Shown: one piece after another, positions 33,605 through 47,039 of the stretch | Numbering within the stretch: position 1 is the first letter of the stretch | How the letters are laid out: each line of letters begins with the position of its first letter | NCBI GenBank assembly: GCA_035235625.1 | Contig: CP141142.1 | Span: forward strand, 18,362,995-18,426,994 | Reading direction: 5' to 3' | DNA from: Saururus chinensis | Taxonomy: Eukaryota > Streptophyta > Magnoliopsida > Piperales > Saururaceae | Length of the DNA: 64,000 nt | Translations under genes and position numbers: made by a program | Notes under the pieces: model-generated | What the model was told of the DNA's origin: nothing | What the model saw: the letters and a program-made list of their open reading frames with translations, nothing else | Database searches by the model: none

Positions 33605-36083
33605 AAAATATTCAAAGTACAAATTTATTTAAAACTTGTGACTATCATGGGTGCTTTGTTCTAAAACTAGTTAAGCTAATAAAATGAGTTAAGTTAAACA
33701 ACAGTAGCCCACTGTGGCATCATTATGTATATTTGATGCATGATTACGGACGTAACAAATTAATGAGAGGTCTCTTTAAACTTTTGACGATACAAATACT
33801 TGTTCACATTCTTAACGAGCTATGTGCTTTGTTCCTTCACTTTTTAAGCTAATAAAATGATATAACTGGACAAAAAGTGGTCTGATTTGTTTGTTGTTTA
33901 CTATGTTTGGTTCATTCTTATGAACATAGTAGATGAGTGTGTATTTATTCAAAAATTTGAAGTACACATACCTGGCAAGCTTGGGCGTTAGTGCTTTGTT
34001 CTAAAACTAGTTAAACGAATGAACTGACTTAAGTAAGAGTAGTTTGATTATTGTATCACATTGACCATTTGATTCATTATTACGAACGTAAAAAATGAAT
34101 GAGATAACTTTTCAAACTTTCAACAATATAATGATTTGAGCACATTCTTAGCCAGCTCTAGTGTCTTGTTCCTTAACTTGATAATCGAATAACACTTAGC
34201 AAATGAGTGTGGATTGGTTTAAAACTTCAAACTACACCTTCGTGATGAGCTTGGGAGCATTGTGCTACAACTAGTTAACTGAATGAAAGTATTCATGTTA
34301 AGCAAGAGCTGTCCAATTGCGGTATCACTATCTACATTTTTTTCATGATCACGAACGTAAGAAATTAATAGGTCTCTCAAAACTTTAAATGATTTAAACA
34401 TTTGTGCACATTCTTAACGAGCACCAGATTTAAATAAATAAAAGGCTATAACTTGACCAAAAGTAGAATGATTGGTTTTTAAGTGTGTTTGATTTATGCT
34501 TACTAACTTTGTAAATAAGTATGCATTTATTTAAAACTATGAAGTTCACATTTGTGTCGAGATTGGATGTTTTGTTCTGAAACTTGTTAAACGAATGAAA
34601 GGACATAAGTTAAGGATGAGTGGTCTAATTGGGGTTTCATTTTGTGCATTTATTCATGATTATGAATGTAACAAATAAATTGGAGGTCTATTTAAACTTT
34701 AAATGATACAAAGATTTGTTCACATTATTAACAAGCTTTTGTCATTTGTTCCATAGCTTATAGAACGAAAAATGCATATAACTTGACCAAAAGTGGTCTA
34801 AGTGGTTCATCATTTAGTGCGTTTGATTCATGATTATAAACTTAGCAAACAAGTTCATATTTATTTGAAACTTTGAAGTGTACATTCGTGACGAGCTTGT
34901 GTGCACTATTCTAAAACTAGTTAAACTAATAAAATGACTTAAGAGAGGTCTAATTGCGATATCACTTTTTATATTTTATTCATCATTACGCATGAAACAA
35001 ATGAATGGGGAAACTATTTAAACTTTAAACTATACAAAGACCTGTGCGCATTTTTTACAAGCTCCAGAGCCTTGTTCTTTAACTTATTAATCAATTATAG
35101 GGATATAACTTGACCAAAAGTGATTTGATTGGGCATTTAAATAATTAAAATAATTTATGCACATTCTTAACGATTTCTAGTGTTTTTTTTCTTAACTTGT
35201 TAATCGAATAAAAGGATATAACATGACCAAAAATGGTCCAATTTGTACATCCTTTTGTGCATTTGATTCATGTTTTCGAACTTAACAAATGAGTGCATAT
35301 TTATTTAAAACTTTGAAGTACACAATTGTGATGAGTGTGAGCACTTTGTTCTAAAACTAGTTAAACAAATAAAATGACTTAAGTTACGTAAGAGCAGCAC
35401 ATTGTGGTATAACCTTGTGCATTTGATGCATGATTACGGACATAACAAATTGATTGTATTGATTTGGGCACATTCTTAAGTTGCTCTAGATTTAATCGAA
35501 TAAAATGATATAACTTGAACAAAAGTGGCCTAAGTGGTTCATTGTTTAATTCATTTGATTCATGCTGACAAACTTAGCAAATTAGTGCATATTTATTTAA
35601 AACTTTTAAGTACACATTTGTGACGAGCGTCGGTGATATGTCCTAAAATTAGTTAACCAAATGAAAAGACCTAAGTTAAACAAGAGTAGTCCAATTATGG
35701 TATTGCTTTGTGCGTTTGATTACAAACATACCATTGAATGAGAGGTCTCTTTATACTTTAGTCTATACTATTCTTTGTTTGCACATTTTGAAATAGCTTT
35801 GGTTTTAATCAAATCAAAGAATATAACTTGATCAAAAGTTATCCAATTGATTTGTCATTTAGTGTATTTGATTCATTCTTACGAAATTAGCGAATGAGTG
35901 TGTATTTATTTAAAACTTTGAAGTACACTTTTGTGATGAGCTTTAGTACTTTGTTCTAAAACAAGTTAAATGAATGAAAAGATTTAAATTAAGCAAGAGC
36001 AGCCCAATTGTGGTATCACTTTGTTCAATTTATTCCTAATTACAAATTTAACAAATGAATGAGAGGACTTGTTAAATTTTAAT
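33605..36083 (-). repeat. Satellite array, second orientation, after element B
   Basis: The same ~317-bp satellite in the same orientation as 11015-15262, with marks near 33670, 34018, 34274, 34595, 34925, 35360, 35650 and 35950. It starts inside a unit about 60-70 bp beyond the point where the left array stopped, so the low-copy island replaced a small part of one unit. Irregular spacing near 34190-34275 and 35110-35360 shows local deletions or duplications. Confidence 0.82.
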
Positions 36084-37581
36084 TGTCACTCTCAAGCGCA
36101 CGAATGAAAGGTAGAAAATGGCTAAATGATGTTGATCCCATTGAGACTTTAAATCAGAAAACATAATTTAATCTAGCTCAAGTAAACCCTAATCTATTTA
36201 ACAAATATAAAGAGAACAAATTGACTAAAGTAAGAAACAAATGATCATAAGAATTTAAAATCAATTAAACTATTCAAATAAAAATTCTAATAACTTGACT
36301 AAAGTAAGAAATAAATGTGCATAAGAATTCAAAGGCAATTAAACTATTCAAATAAAAATTGTAAAGCTTTAAACTATGATTACGAAAATAATGTAAAATA
36401 ACTAAAATATCAAGTAAAATAAACATTAGGGCATAGAAATCCACATTCATTAAATCATAAAAACTAGTAAGGATAATCATTAATTATTTTTTCATATTTA
36501 TCTCATAATAATCTAGAAATCAATCTTTGTTATTATGAAAAATATCATTATTAAGCTCTCATCCACAAAGAAAAAAATGTATTGTTCCTCCTCACTCTAG
36601 TGGATTCAAACCAAGTCATTAGTTGTATCCATAATTTATAAATCACAATTAATACCCAATTTCAATATTAAATAAGACAAAATAAAATAATAAAGTAATA
36701 AGAACCAACTTAAATTATGAGAGAAGCATGACTAACTCATATCCAATTCAATCTGATCAGTTAAAGAGGTAGAAACAATTAACATTACTATTACAATTAT
36801 GAAAAATTAATCAAGTCTCATAATCATGAAGTTCAACAATTTAATAAAGATTCATACAACCCCTAGTAACAACTTTAGCCACTCATTAACCTAAAAAATA
36901 AAATTTCCATTATTATAATTGAAATGACACTTAGAAGAGGCAAAGGTAGGACCAAAATTCAAAATCACTATATTGCTACAGTACCAATGAACAGTAACTA
37001 CAAATTACTATTTATCATCTTCACCTATCGTTATAAACATTATTGCTACAGTAACCACAGCCTTCAAAATTTTTTCTTGCTGATTCATTATTTTTCCGGC
37101 TTTGGGCTTCAATTCTTTAGCTTTCAAATGATTTTTTGAAGGTTTTTGTAAAGTGGAATAGAGTGGTTTCATCTTTGATTCGTTCTTCTCCTCTTTTCTC
37201 TCAAATATGAACTTTGGACTGATATACACGACTATTCTTTTGTGTTTTCTATGTTTAGAAATCTGTTGACTAAATTTTGACCTTCATTCTCATTGGCAAT
37301 GTCATAATCTTTCCTTATGCTGCTTCTCTATCTTAAGACTCCACCTGTTGTCTCTTGCTTCATTTGTGTCTTCTACTAAGTCCATCATTTATTCATTTCC
37401 AACTTCAACAACTTAGGGAAAATTTGCAAAAACATTCATACCTAACACTCTAAAATAGCCTCTTCATGAATTAAACTCGTTAATACCTATAAAACACAAT
37501 TAAACCCTAATAATCCAATATTCATATAAAATTCATCCAAAAATGAATAAAAATAGGGTACACAAGTTGTTATATTACACA
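36084..37581 (-). mobile_element. Unassigned 1.5-kb insert in the satellite, possibly a solo LTR
   Basis: Satellite units stop at 36083 and resume at about 37585. The insert begins TGTCACTCTCAAGCGC and ends either GGGTACACA (37564) or ATTACACA (37581), so TG and CA borders are possible. Its minus-strand 3' end, GCGCTTGAGAGTGACA, resembles that of some Ty3/gypsy LTRs. I found no clean duplication (left flank TTAAT, right flank TATAT) and no coding sequence, so the class is uncertain. The frames at 36274-36480 and 36924-37229 have no recognisable domain. Confidence 0.4.
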
Positions 37582-37584
37582 TAT

Positions 37585-40500
37585 ATTAGGACTCTTTAAA
37601 CTTTACATGATACAATGATTTGTTTGCACATTCTTAACTAGCTTCGATTTAATCAAATGAAAGGATTAAACTTTAGAAAAAATGGTATGATTGGTTAGTA
37701 ATTTTATATATTTTATTTATGCTTAAGAACTTAGTGAATGAGTGTATATTTATTTAAAATATTGAATTAAAAATTACTGACAAGCTTGAGTGCTTTGTTT
37801 TAAAACTAATTAAAAAAATGAAAGTACTCAAGTTATGGAAGAGTTGTCCAACTGTGGTATCACTTTATGCATTTATTTCATGAGTACAAATATAACAAAT
37901 GAATAAGAGGTCTCTTTAAACTTTGAATGATACAAAGATTTATGCACAATCTTAATGAACACTGATGCTTTGTTCCCTAACTTATTAATCAAATAATAGG
38001 ATATAATTGATCTAAAAGTGATTTGATTGTTCGTTGTTTAGCGCTTGTATTCATGTTTACGAACTCAGTAAATGATTGGGTATTTAATTAAACTTTTAAG
38101 TAGACATTTGTGATAAATTTGTGTGTTTTGTTCTAAAACTAGTTAAAGAAATAAAAGTACTCAAGTTAAACAAAAGCGGTCTAATTGTGGTATCACTTTG
38201 TGATTTTGTTTCAAGATTATGTAAATCATAAATGAATAACAGGTCACTTTAAACTTTATATAATAGAAAGAATTGTGCACATTCTTGCTTTGGTGCTTTG
38301 TTTTTTAATTTGTTAATTGAATAAAAAGATATAACTTGATGAAAAGTAGTAAGAATTGTTCGTCTTCTAGTATGTTTGATTCATACTTACAAACTTAGGA
38401 GAAGAGTATATATTTATTTAAAACATTGAAGTACATATTTGTGGCAAGCTTGGGTGCTTTGTTCTAAAACTGTAAATGAATAAAAAAACCTTAAGTAAGA
38501 GCAGTCCAATTGACGTATCACATTATATATTTAATTCATTATTACAAATATAACAAATAAATAGGAAAACTATTCAAACTTTCAACTATACAATGATTTG
38601 TGTACATTCTCAATGAGTTATGGTGCATTGTTCCTTAACTAGTTAATCAAATAAAAAAATATAACATGAGAAATGGTAGTTTGATTGGTTTGTCCTTTAG
38701 TGCATTTGATTCATACTCATGAGCTTAGAAAATGAGTAATTATTTATTTTAAAGTTCGAAGTACACATTCATGGCAAGCTTGGGAGCTTTGTTCTAAAAT
38801 AGTTAAATGAATGAAAGTATTCATGTTAAGCATGAGCGATCCAATTGCAATAACTTTCTACAATTGTTTTATGATTACAAATGTAAGAAATTAATAAGTC
38901 ACTTAAATTTTAAACGATACAAAGATTTGTGCACAATTTGAACAAGATCTAATGCTTTATTATTTAAATTGCTAATCAAATAAATGGATATAACTTTACC
39001 AAAAGTGGTCGAATTATTCATCATTTAGTGTATTTGATTCATGATTATGAACTTAGCAAATGCATGCATATTTATTTAAACCTTTGAAGTGTACATTCAT
39101 GTCTAGCTTGGCTACTTTGCTCTAGAACTAGTTAAATGAATGAAATAACTTAAATTAGGCAAGATTGGTTAAATTATGGTATCAATTTGTGAATTTGATT
39201 CATGGTCTCTTTAAACTTTAAATAACACAATGATTTGTGTGCACATTCTTAATGAGCTTTGATTTTAATTGAACATAAAGATATAACTTGACCAAATGTG
39301 GTCTGATTGGCTCATCATTTGAATCATTTGATTAATGTTTATGAACTTAGCAAATATGTATATATTTAATTTAAACTTTAAATTACACAATCATGATGTG
39401 TGTGGGTGCTTTGCTCTAAAACTAGTTAAATGAATTAAAAGACTTAAGTTAAGTTAAGTGCAGCCCAATTGCAATATCACTTTGTGCATTTGGTTCATGA
39501 TTATGAATGTAACATATTAATGGGAGGTCTCCTTAAACGATATAATGATTTATACACATTCTTACCAAGCACCGGATTTAATTGAACAAAAAGATACACT
39601 AGACCAAAAGTTATCCAATTACTTCATCGTTTAGTGTGTTTGACTTATACTTACTAAATTTTTAAATAAGTGTGTATTTATTTAAAACTATGAAGTGCAC
39701 ATTTGTGTCGAGATTGGATGTTTTATTATAAAACTAGTTAAACAAATAAAAGGAATTAAGTTAAGCATGAGTAGTCTAATTGTAGTATCATTTTGTACAT
39801 TTTATTTATGATTATGAATGTAACAAATAAATACTAGGTCTATTTAAACTTTAAATGATAAACAAAGATTTGTACACGTTCTTAACGAGCTCTGGTGTTT
39901 TGTTCCTTAACTTGTAAGTCAAATAACTAGATATAACTTTACCAAAAATGGTTAGATTTGTTCATTGTTTAGGTTGTTTTGTTCATGCTTACAAACTTAG
40001 CAAATGAGTTCATATGCTTACACATCATGACGAGCTTAGGTACTTTGTTATAAAACTAGTTATACAAATGAAAATACACAAGCTATGCATGAGCGGTCGA
40101 ATTGCAATATCACTTTGTCTATTTGATTCATGATAACAAATGAATAAGAGGTCATTTTAAACGTTAAACGATATAAAGATTTATACACATTCTTAACGAG
40201 CTATGGTACTGTGTTCCTTAACTTGTTAATTGAATAAAAGTATTTAAGTTGACCAAAAGAGTTATGATTGGTTCGTCGTTTTGTAAATTTGATTTATGCT
40301 TATGAAATTAGCAAATTAGTATATATATATATATATATAAATAAATTTATTTAAAACAATGAAGTATACATTTGTGATGAGTGTAGGTGGTTTATTCTAA
40401 AACCTGCTAAATGAATAAAAAGACTTTAGCGACAATAGTCGAAGTATTGTATCACTTTTAACATTTGATTCATCATTATCAATGAACAAACTAATGGGAG

Positions 40501-41905
40501 GTCTCTTTAAAATTTAAATAATATAATGATTTGTTCATTCTTAACGAGCTCCAAATTTAATTGAATAAAATAATATAACTTGACTGAAAGTAGGCTGATT
40601 GGTTTGTCATTTTGTTTATTTGATTCATGTTTTCGAACTTATTGATTGAGTACATATTTATTTAATACTTTCAAGTATGCATTCGTGACGAGCTTGGGTG
40701 CTTTGTTATAAAACAAGCTAAATGAATAAAAGGACTTAAGTTAAGCAGGAATTGCCCAATTATAGTATCACCTTGTGTATTTTATTCATGATTATAAATG
40801 TAACAAATGAAAGAGAAGACATTTTAAACTTTAAAAGATACAATGATTTGTGTGCACATTCTTAACTAGATTTGGTATTAATAAAAAAAGGATATAACTT
40901 GACCAGAAGATATATAATTGGTTCGTCATAGAGTGTGTTCGATTCATGCCTATGAGCTTAGCAAATGAGTTCGAATTTATTTAAAACTTTCTACTAAATG
41001 TTTGCAACAAGCTTGGGTGCCTTGTTCTAAAACTAGTTATACAAATGACATCACACAAGTTAAGCAAGAGCGGTCCAATTGCGGTATCACTTTGTCAATG
41101 TAATTCTTGATAACAAATGAATAAGAGGTCTCACTAGAATATAAATGATGTAGAGATTTATACAAATTCTAATCGAACTCTTATGTTGTCTTCCTTAACT
41201 TGTTAATCAAATAAAATGATATAATTTGACCAAAAGTAGTTTGTTTGGTTTGTCATTTTGTATATTGAATTTTTCCTTATGAAATTAGCAAATGAGTATG
41301 TATTAATTTAAAACATTCAAGTACACATTTGTGATGAGCAAAGGAGCTTTGTTCTAAAATTTGTTAAACAAATGAAAAGACTTAAGCGAGAGTGGTCCAA
41401 TTGGTGTATCACTTTGTGCATTTGATTCATTATTACGAAAGATCAAAATTATTGAGACGTCTCTTTAAAATTTAAAAGACTTAATGATTTGTGTATTTTT
41501 AACTAGCTTCAAATTTAATCGAATAAAAAGATATAATTTGACCAAATGTGGTCCAAATGGTTCGTCATTTTGTGTATTTTTTCATGCTTACAAACTTACC
41601 AAATAAGTGTGTATTTATTTAATACTTTCAAGTACATATTCGTAATGAGCTTGGGTCCTTTGTTGTAAAATAAGTTAAACTAATTAAAGGAATTAAGTTA
41701 TGCAAGAGTGGCCAAACTACGGTATCACTTTGTGCATTTAATTAATTATTATGAATGAAAAAATTATTGGGAGGTCTCTTTATAATTTAAGCAATATAGT
41801 GATTTGTGCATTCTTAACGATTGCTAGTTTTGATCGAATAAAAGGATATAACTTGACCGAAAGTAGTCCGATTGGTTCGTCATTTTTTATTTGAATCATC
41901 CTACA
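37585..41905 (-). repeat. Satellite array, second orientation, third block (about 13-14 units)
   Basis: This block continues the ~317-bp satellite, including the dyad ACCAAAAGTGGTC and TTCTAAAACTAGTTAAATGAATGAAA. A short (AT)n run lies at 40321-40340. It ends abruptly at about 41905 inside a unit, against integrase sequence of a chromovirus. Confidence 0.85.
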
Positions 41906-41919
41906 CCATTCACTTAGGG

Positions 41920-43137
41920 CAAACAAAAATGTATCAAGATTTAAAAAAAGGGTTTTAATGGCATGGCGTGAAGAAGGATATCAGAAAATTTGTGGTAAAA
42001 TGTTTAACTTGTGAGCAATTATAGATGGAATTTCAACAACCTAAGGACCTCTTAATCCTCTTAAGATTTTGGAGTGGAAGTTGGAGGATATAGCTATAGC
42101 TTTTGTGGTAGACTTTCCTAAAACTCAAAGAAAGAATAATGTTATATGGGTAATGGTGGATAGATTGACAAAGTATGCCAACTTCTTACCTATTAGATGG
42201 ACTCAAACTCTTGAGAGTTCAGTGAGATCGTATATTCTAGAGATTGTGATACTTCATAAAGTATCATTATCCATTGTGTCGGATAGAGATCCTAGATTCA
42301 CGTCTAAGTAGAACAATATTCAAAATGTATTGGGGACAAAATTGCAATTTAGTAATGCACTTCACTCTCAAATGGAAGGCAAATCTAATCGGACTATCCA
42401 AACTTTCGAACATATGCTTAAATTTTGCCACTTATTAATTTTTCCTACAATAATGTTATAATTCGAGTATTGGTATGGCTCCTTTTGAAGCACTCTATAG
42501 TCGATGATGTCATTCCCCCACAAGTACGAATGAAGTTGGTGAGAGACAATTATTCAAGGAGGAATTAATAAGTCAATGTGTTGAGAAAATACAAGAAATA
42601 AAGAAAAAGCTTCTTACCACCTAAAATTGTCAAAAGAAATATGTCGATTGAAATGGATTTCGAAATTGAAGTGGGAGATCTTGTGTTCTTGAAAGTTTTG
42701 TCCACTAAAGGAGTAATGAGATTTCGTAAGAAAGGGAAGCTAAGCCCACAACATGTTGGACCATTTCAGATTTTGCAAAGGATTGGTCCAGTGGCCTACA
42801 AACTAGCCTTGCCCCACTAACCTTGTGAAGTACACGAAGTATTTCATGTATCTATGTTGAAAAAGTATATATTCGATCCTAATCATGTGATTTTATGTAA
42901 CAAGTGTGGAGCTTCAATCTAATCTTACCTATGAGGAGAAACTTGTAAAAATATTGTTTAGGAAGATCCAAACTTATAGGAATAAGGAAATAACTATGGT
43001 AAAAGTTATTTGGTAAAGCCAAGCTTGGCAGAAAACAACTTGGGAAGCTGAAGCTGAGTTCAAGAAAGCCTATCCCTAACTTTTTACTAGTAAGTGAACA
43101 AATTTTGAGGATAAATTCTTTCTTCAAGGAGGGAAGG
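41920..43137 (+). pseudogene. pol: Chromovirus integrase and chromodomain remnant (Tekay-like)
   Basis: The reading starts in the zinc-binding region (HH pair near 41925, then CLTCEQ at about 42004-42020). The core 42069-42311 contains AFVVDFPKTQRKNNVIWVMVDRLTKYANFLP and SIVSDRDPRFTSK with the second catalytic Asp. The C-terminal part near 42660-42890 gives VGDLVFLK, GPFQILQRIGPVAYKLALP and VFHVSMLKKY. Near 42930-43080, NKEITMVKVIW...TTWEAEAEFKKAYP is a decayed chromodomain, which in chromoviruses directs insertion to particular chromatin. Several stops and frameshifts are present. The 5' part of the element is missing at the satellite border. Confidence 0.82.
43118..43137 (+). other. Polypurine tract of the chromovirus remnant
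   Basis: AAGGAGGGAAGGA after TTTGAGGATAAATTCTTTC is the usual chromoviral approach to the 3' LTR. The LTR should start at TGCGACATTT (43138). Confidence 0.65.
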
Positions 43138-44174
43138 ATGCGACATTTTTGTTTTTTGTGGAATATTTTGTGTATTTAATTAATATAAATATTCTATGTT
43201 TGATTATTTTGATTCTTGTGTTTTGAATCAGCCAACATCAACTTCAACATATCAACAAACTCTTTGATAGAGATTATGCTACTAAGTAATAAATTAAGTA
43301 GCAGTAATGATAAATATTGAGTAGGAAAAGAGAAGTTGCTTCTTTGCTTTTTTGGAACAAAAAGTTTTTGTCAGGAAGCATCATCATGTCAATGCATACA
43401 TCAGCAAATTTCTAGGAACTATTGGTAGGCTCCAACACATCAATGCACACATTGACGAAGTGCTGACTTCATTGTCGGTAGACCATAGATGGTGATTTTG
43501 GATGCAACTTATGGATGGGTACAAAACTATTGCACTTGTAGTTGTGTGTGGTTTCTGATGCGGTTATGCACTAGAATTCAGCTATTTTCTCTTCAATATA
43601 AGCACCATTGATGCCCCTTGACCCAAAATTTTCAAAATCCTTGACTTTAAGTCGAAGAGGAAGGATGAGGGCCCATCAAAGTCTAGAGGAGGAGGATGAG
43701 AGGGTGGATTCTAGATACCTTGCTTGAAAAGGTTGGATGCTAACGTTGTTATTGACAAATGGTTTCAAATGATGATTTGAAGTGTTTATGTGAGTGCTCA
43801 TGAGTATGAAAGCATGTTATAGTGGCCTTTTGAAATATATGCAATGTTTATGATGTGAGATCATATTCCTCCATTCATGATAATTATATGTAGTATAATT
43901 TTAGTTTTTCATGATGGGAGGTTATAGGTCGGAAGCAATAAACTAGAGCAATCTCTGTCATCTTCTTCCCGTTCACTAGTATGACCATCGACACATCGAT
44001 GATGGCATTGGTGGAAGCAGGAAGATGACAGTACTGACATTAACGCACTATCGTGCATTGGTATTCATTTGGCCACTGGCTGTGTGGTTTGAGAGTTTAA
44101 TATCCATCTAATCGACCTAGAGGATCTCTAGATTGCTTCTAAAACTAGTACTTCGATAAGTAAGAATTAAGAGT
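43138..44174 (+). other. Likely truncated 3' LTR of the chromovirus remnant, plus unassigned DNA
   Basis: The sequence follows the polypurine tract and starts TGCGACA, so its left part should be LTR. No end with CA and no second copy was found, so its extent is unknown. It contains no convincing gene. At about 44175 homology to the T2 LTR begins. Confidence 0.4.
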
Positions 44175-44524
44175 ATTATCCATAACTCCCTAGACTCAAA
44201 TTCATGCATTTTTTGTATCATTGGGCTCATATCAACGAGCCCTACTAAACATGACCACACAAGGGTATGTCATCTCATAATCTTAAACTGGGGCCCACCC
44301 TCATCACACTTCTCAACGCTATAGCCTTCGATTCCTACATGCAATTTATGCGTTCTTGTAATTTATATGTTTATCTCTCCAAACCCTATCAAAGACCATA
44401 AGGCTCCTTCAAATAAATCAAGCTCAAAATTGTTTGAATTTAAGAAAATCCATTATAAGGCCCAAAACTCATTATGGGTACAAAAGATATAATTTTCAAA
44501 ACTTGGAAATTTTGGGTTGTTAAG
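44175..44524 (-). repeat. 3' LTR fragment of T2
   Basis: It shares ATTGGGCT(C/T)(A/G)TATC(A/G)ACGAGCCCTA, CTCAAAAT(T/G)GTTTGAA and GGAAATTTTG(G/T)GTTGTTA with the 5' LTR. It is truncated on the left, at the border with the preceding chromovirus remnant. Confidence 0.7.
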
Positions 44525-44925
44525 ATCTTCCCCTCTTAAAAGGAATTGTGTCCTTGCAATGTTCAATTAATTCAATATTAGAAAATTAACTACTAGGCAA
44601 CATATCATAAATTGTGCTAGTAATGATGCCACTAATTCATCACTAGTACTCATGTCCCATACTATGAGTATTTTGTAATGCCCCATAAGCAACTTTATAA
44701 TGCACTAGTGCAAAAAAACCTTAAACTAACCACTAACAGCTCTTGTTGCATATCACGAGTGTTGGATAGTTTCTCATTGAAAGTTGCACACATTCAAGAC
44801 ATGTTAAGCAAAAAACATTAAAATAAAAATTTTAAATGCTTGAAGATTTGAAATCAAATTTTGTATATAATCAATTTATTAAATTATGTGAGATTGATAC
44901 CCTATTTCCTTGCTTTGATACCGTT
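44525..44925 (-). other. Minimal internal region of T2 with primer site and polypurine tract
   Basis: 44911-44922 on the minus strand reads GGTATCAAAGCA, a tRNA-iMet-type primer site three bases from the LTR end GGCATTACA. 44525-44542 reads CCTTTTAAGAGGGGAAGA on the minus strand, a polypurine tract. The intervening sequence is AT-rich with no frame. It keeps the two priming signals and nothing else recognisable. Confidence 0.7.
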
Positions 44926-45989
44926 TGTAATGCCCTAGGTCTTCATGCCCCTCTGACGCAAGGGTGATTAAAAATTATCGTCATAAAATTCTTATATTGA
45001 TCACTAGGATCCTCATTCATCTGCAAGAGCTTTAACAATCCTAGGGCACTAGTTTTGAAATGAATAAAAGATCAATTATTACCATTTTTAGCATTGGTCC
45101 AAAATGATCGGATGTTAGTTGCCTATGAACTTATTAGATAACATATCTAATGTTATTCCATTAAGATCCGATTTAGACATAATTCTGCTTAAAAACATAG
45201 GCCTTTTACCAAGCATAGCATCATATATGCAATGCTTACATATTTTTAATTAAATATGCATTCATATGACAAAGAACTTAAAAAATTAAAAGCCATAATA
45301 AATCATTCACAGAATTTGATAAATCCTTCTCAAAATTGGATAAATCATTTATTCACAAAATGCAGCTAATACCAAAGCTACATCCACCCATGCTGGTGTG
45401 TTAACAAGATTAGAATGAAAGGGATCTTCCCACGATATCCCAATTCATGAGTATGTCGTATGCCTCAATAGGAAGGTATCTAAGAATCATAACTTCAATA
45501 GCTTTTGGGTTTTATACCAATAACTACTATTCAAATCGAACCATTCAAAACCGTTTGATATATCATTCAAATAATTTATTAACATTTTGAACTCCATTTA
45601 TAGAAAAGTGAAAGTCTCAAAGCCAATGTAGAACTCATCAAATAATCCTAAGTTACTCAACATCTTTTTCAACATAACATGCATTTGTGAATAATTTCAA
45701 AACCATACAAGTCACCTACTTAAAGAAAATACGCATTTATAAACATAAGTGTCTTTATGTCATGTATTAGCTTATTTTTGCCATAAAAAAATGTCATTGA
45801 TGTATAATTTAGAGTTAGTTTAGGCCTGAAGATTTTTTTTTATGATGAAGTGAAATGAAGAATCAAATCTATTTTTCGCTGAGGACAAATGCACACACGT
45901 ATCACATTCACACACTTTAGGGTAAAAGAGACCTTAAGTAAAAGAATTTGGAGAGTTAGAAATTTTTTAAATGAAAAATAAAAAATATT

Positions 45990-46825
45990 TTTAGAATGAT
46001 CAATTGATGAATAGATTTGACCAATTAGATTCAAACTATAGCGAAATCTACATAACATTGTTGATTGATCGATTGCTTGTGTAAACAATCAATTGCCACC
46101 TATAAACACCTTTGTTACACAAAGCCAAGAGTCTATCAATCGATTGCATGGTCAAGAGATCTATTGATGGAAGATTTGTATGCTTTAGGAATGGCGATCG
46201 ATCGATGGAGCACAGAGTTTCCTAATTTATACTTTTTTGGCTTGGTTTAGATTCCTAGTTGGAGTCATATTCATTTTGAGACTATGGAGCTTGTAAAAAG
46301 GGCTTGCCATGTGTTAAAATGGAGAGAGAAGTCTTAAACAAATTAGAGACTTTGTGCGGAGTTGCTCTAATGGAGTTTTCAGAGAATTAGCATTCTAGAG
46401 TGAGAAAGTATCCACCTTAATCAAAAGAGTGATTAGAGATGAGATGAGAACACACAAACACATGTGAGACATATTGTTTGATAAAGATTGTCATTGAGAA
46501 GGTCAAGGAGAAGAGAAGATTGAATATAAAGAAGGAGATGAAAAGATTTACATTGATTTAAGAGCACAAAGAGAAGATTGCACCAGTAAATAACAAAGTA
46601 GTAGTTAATTCAGAATTGAAGAGTGGTATAAAGAACCATCCATTCGAAGGAAAAAAAGGAGTCTTTGTTCTTTGTAATAGGTAATTCTGTAATATTAAGT
46701 CTACATAGTACATAATTGATCAAGACATAGTGTCCCATGGTTTTTCCCTAGTTGGGTTTCACGTAAAAAATTCTTTTGTGTTTATTGGTGATTCGATGGC
46801 AAATTCTCGTTACAACAAATTAAAA
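45990..46825 (+). mobile_element. Possible copia-type LTR inside the T2 LTR
   Basis: Near 46735-46785 the sequence TCCCATGGTTTTTCCCTAGTTGGGTTTCACG resembles the conserved U5 region of plant copia LTRs, and the piece ends CGTTACAACA. A start TGTTGATTG is present at about 46058, but no 5-bp duplication was found. Limits are approximate. Confidence 0.4.
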
Positions 46826-47039
46826 TTAGGCATGTTGAATTATACCAAATCTATTATTATTTTGTTTAAGAAGAGAAGATAAATCTTGTAACTTAATTGT
46901 GAGTTAGAGGCATTTTGTTTTCTCGGTTTATCTATGCCACCACATAGATCACAAACAACAATGCATTCATTTAAATAAGCATGCATCAAAACTATAAAAC
47001 AATAAACACTTACTCCCTTGGAAATTTTGGAGGTGGTGG

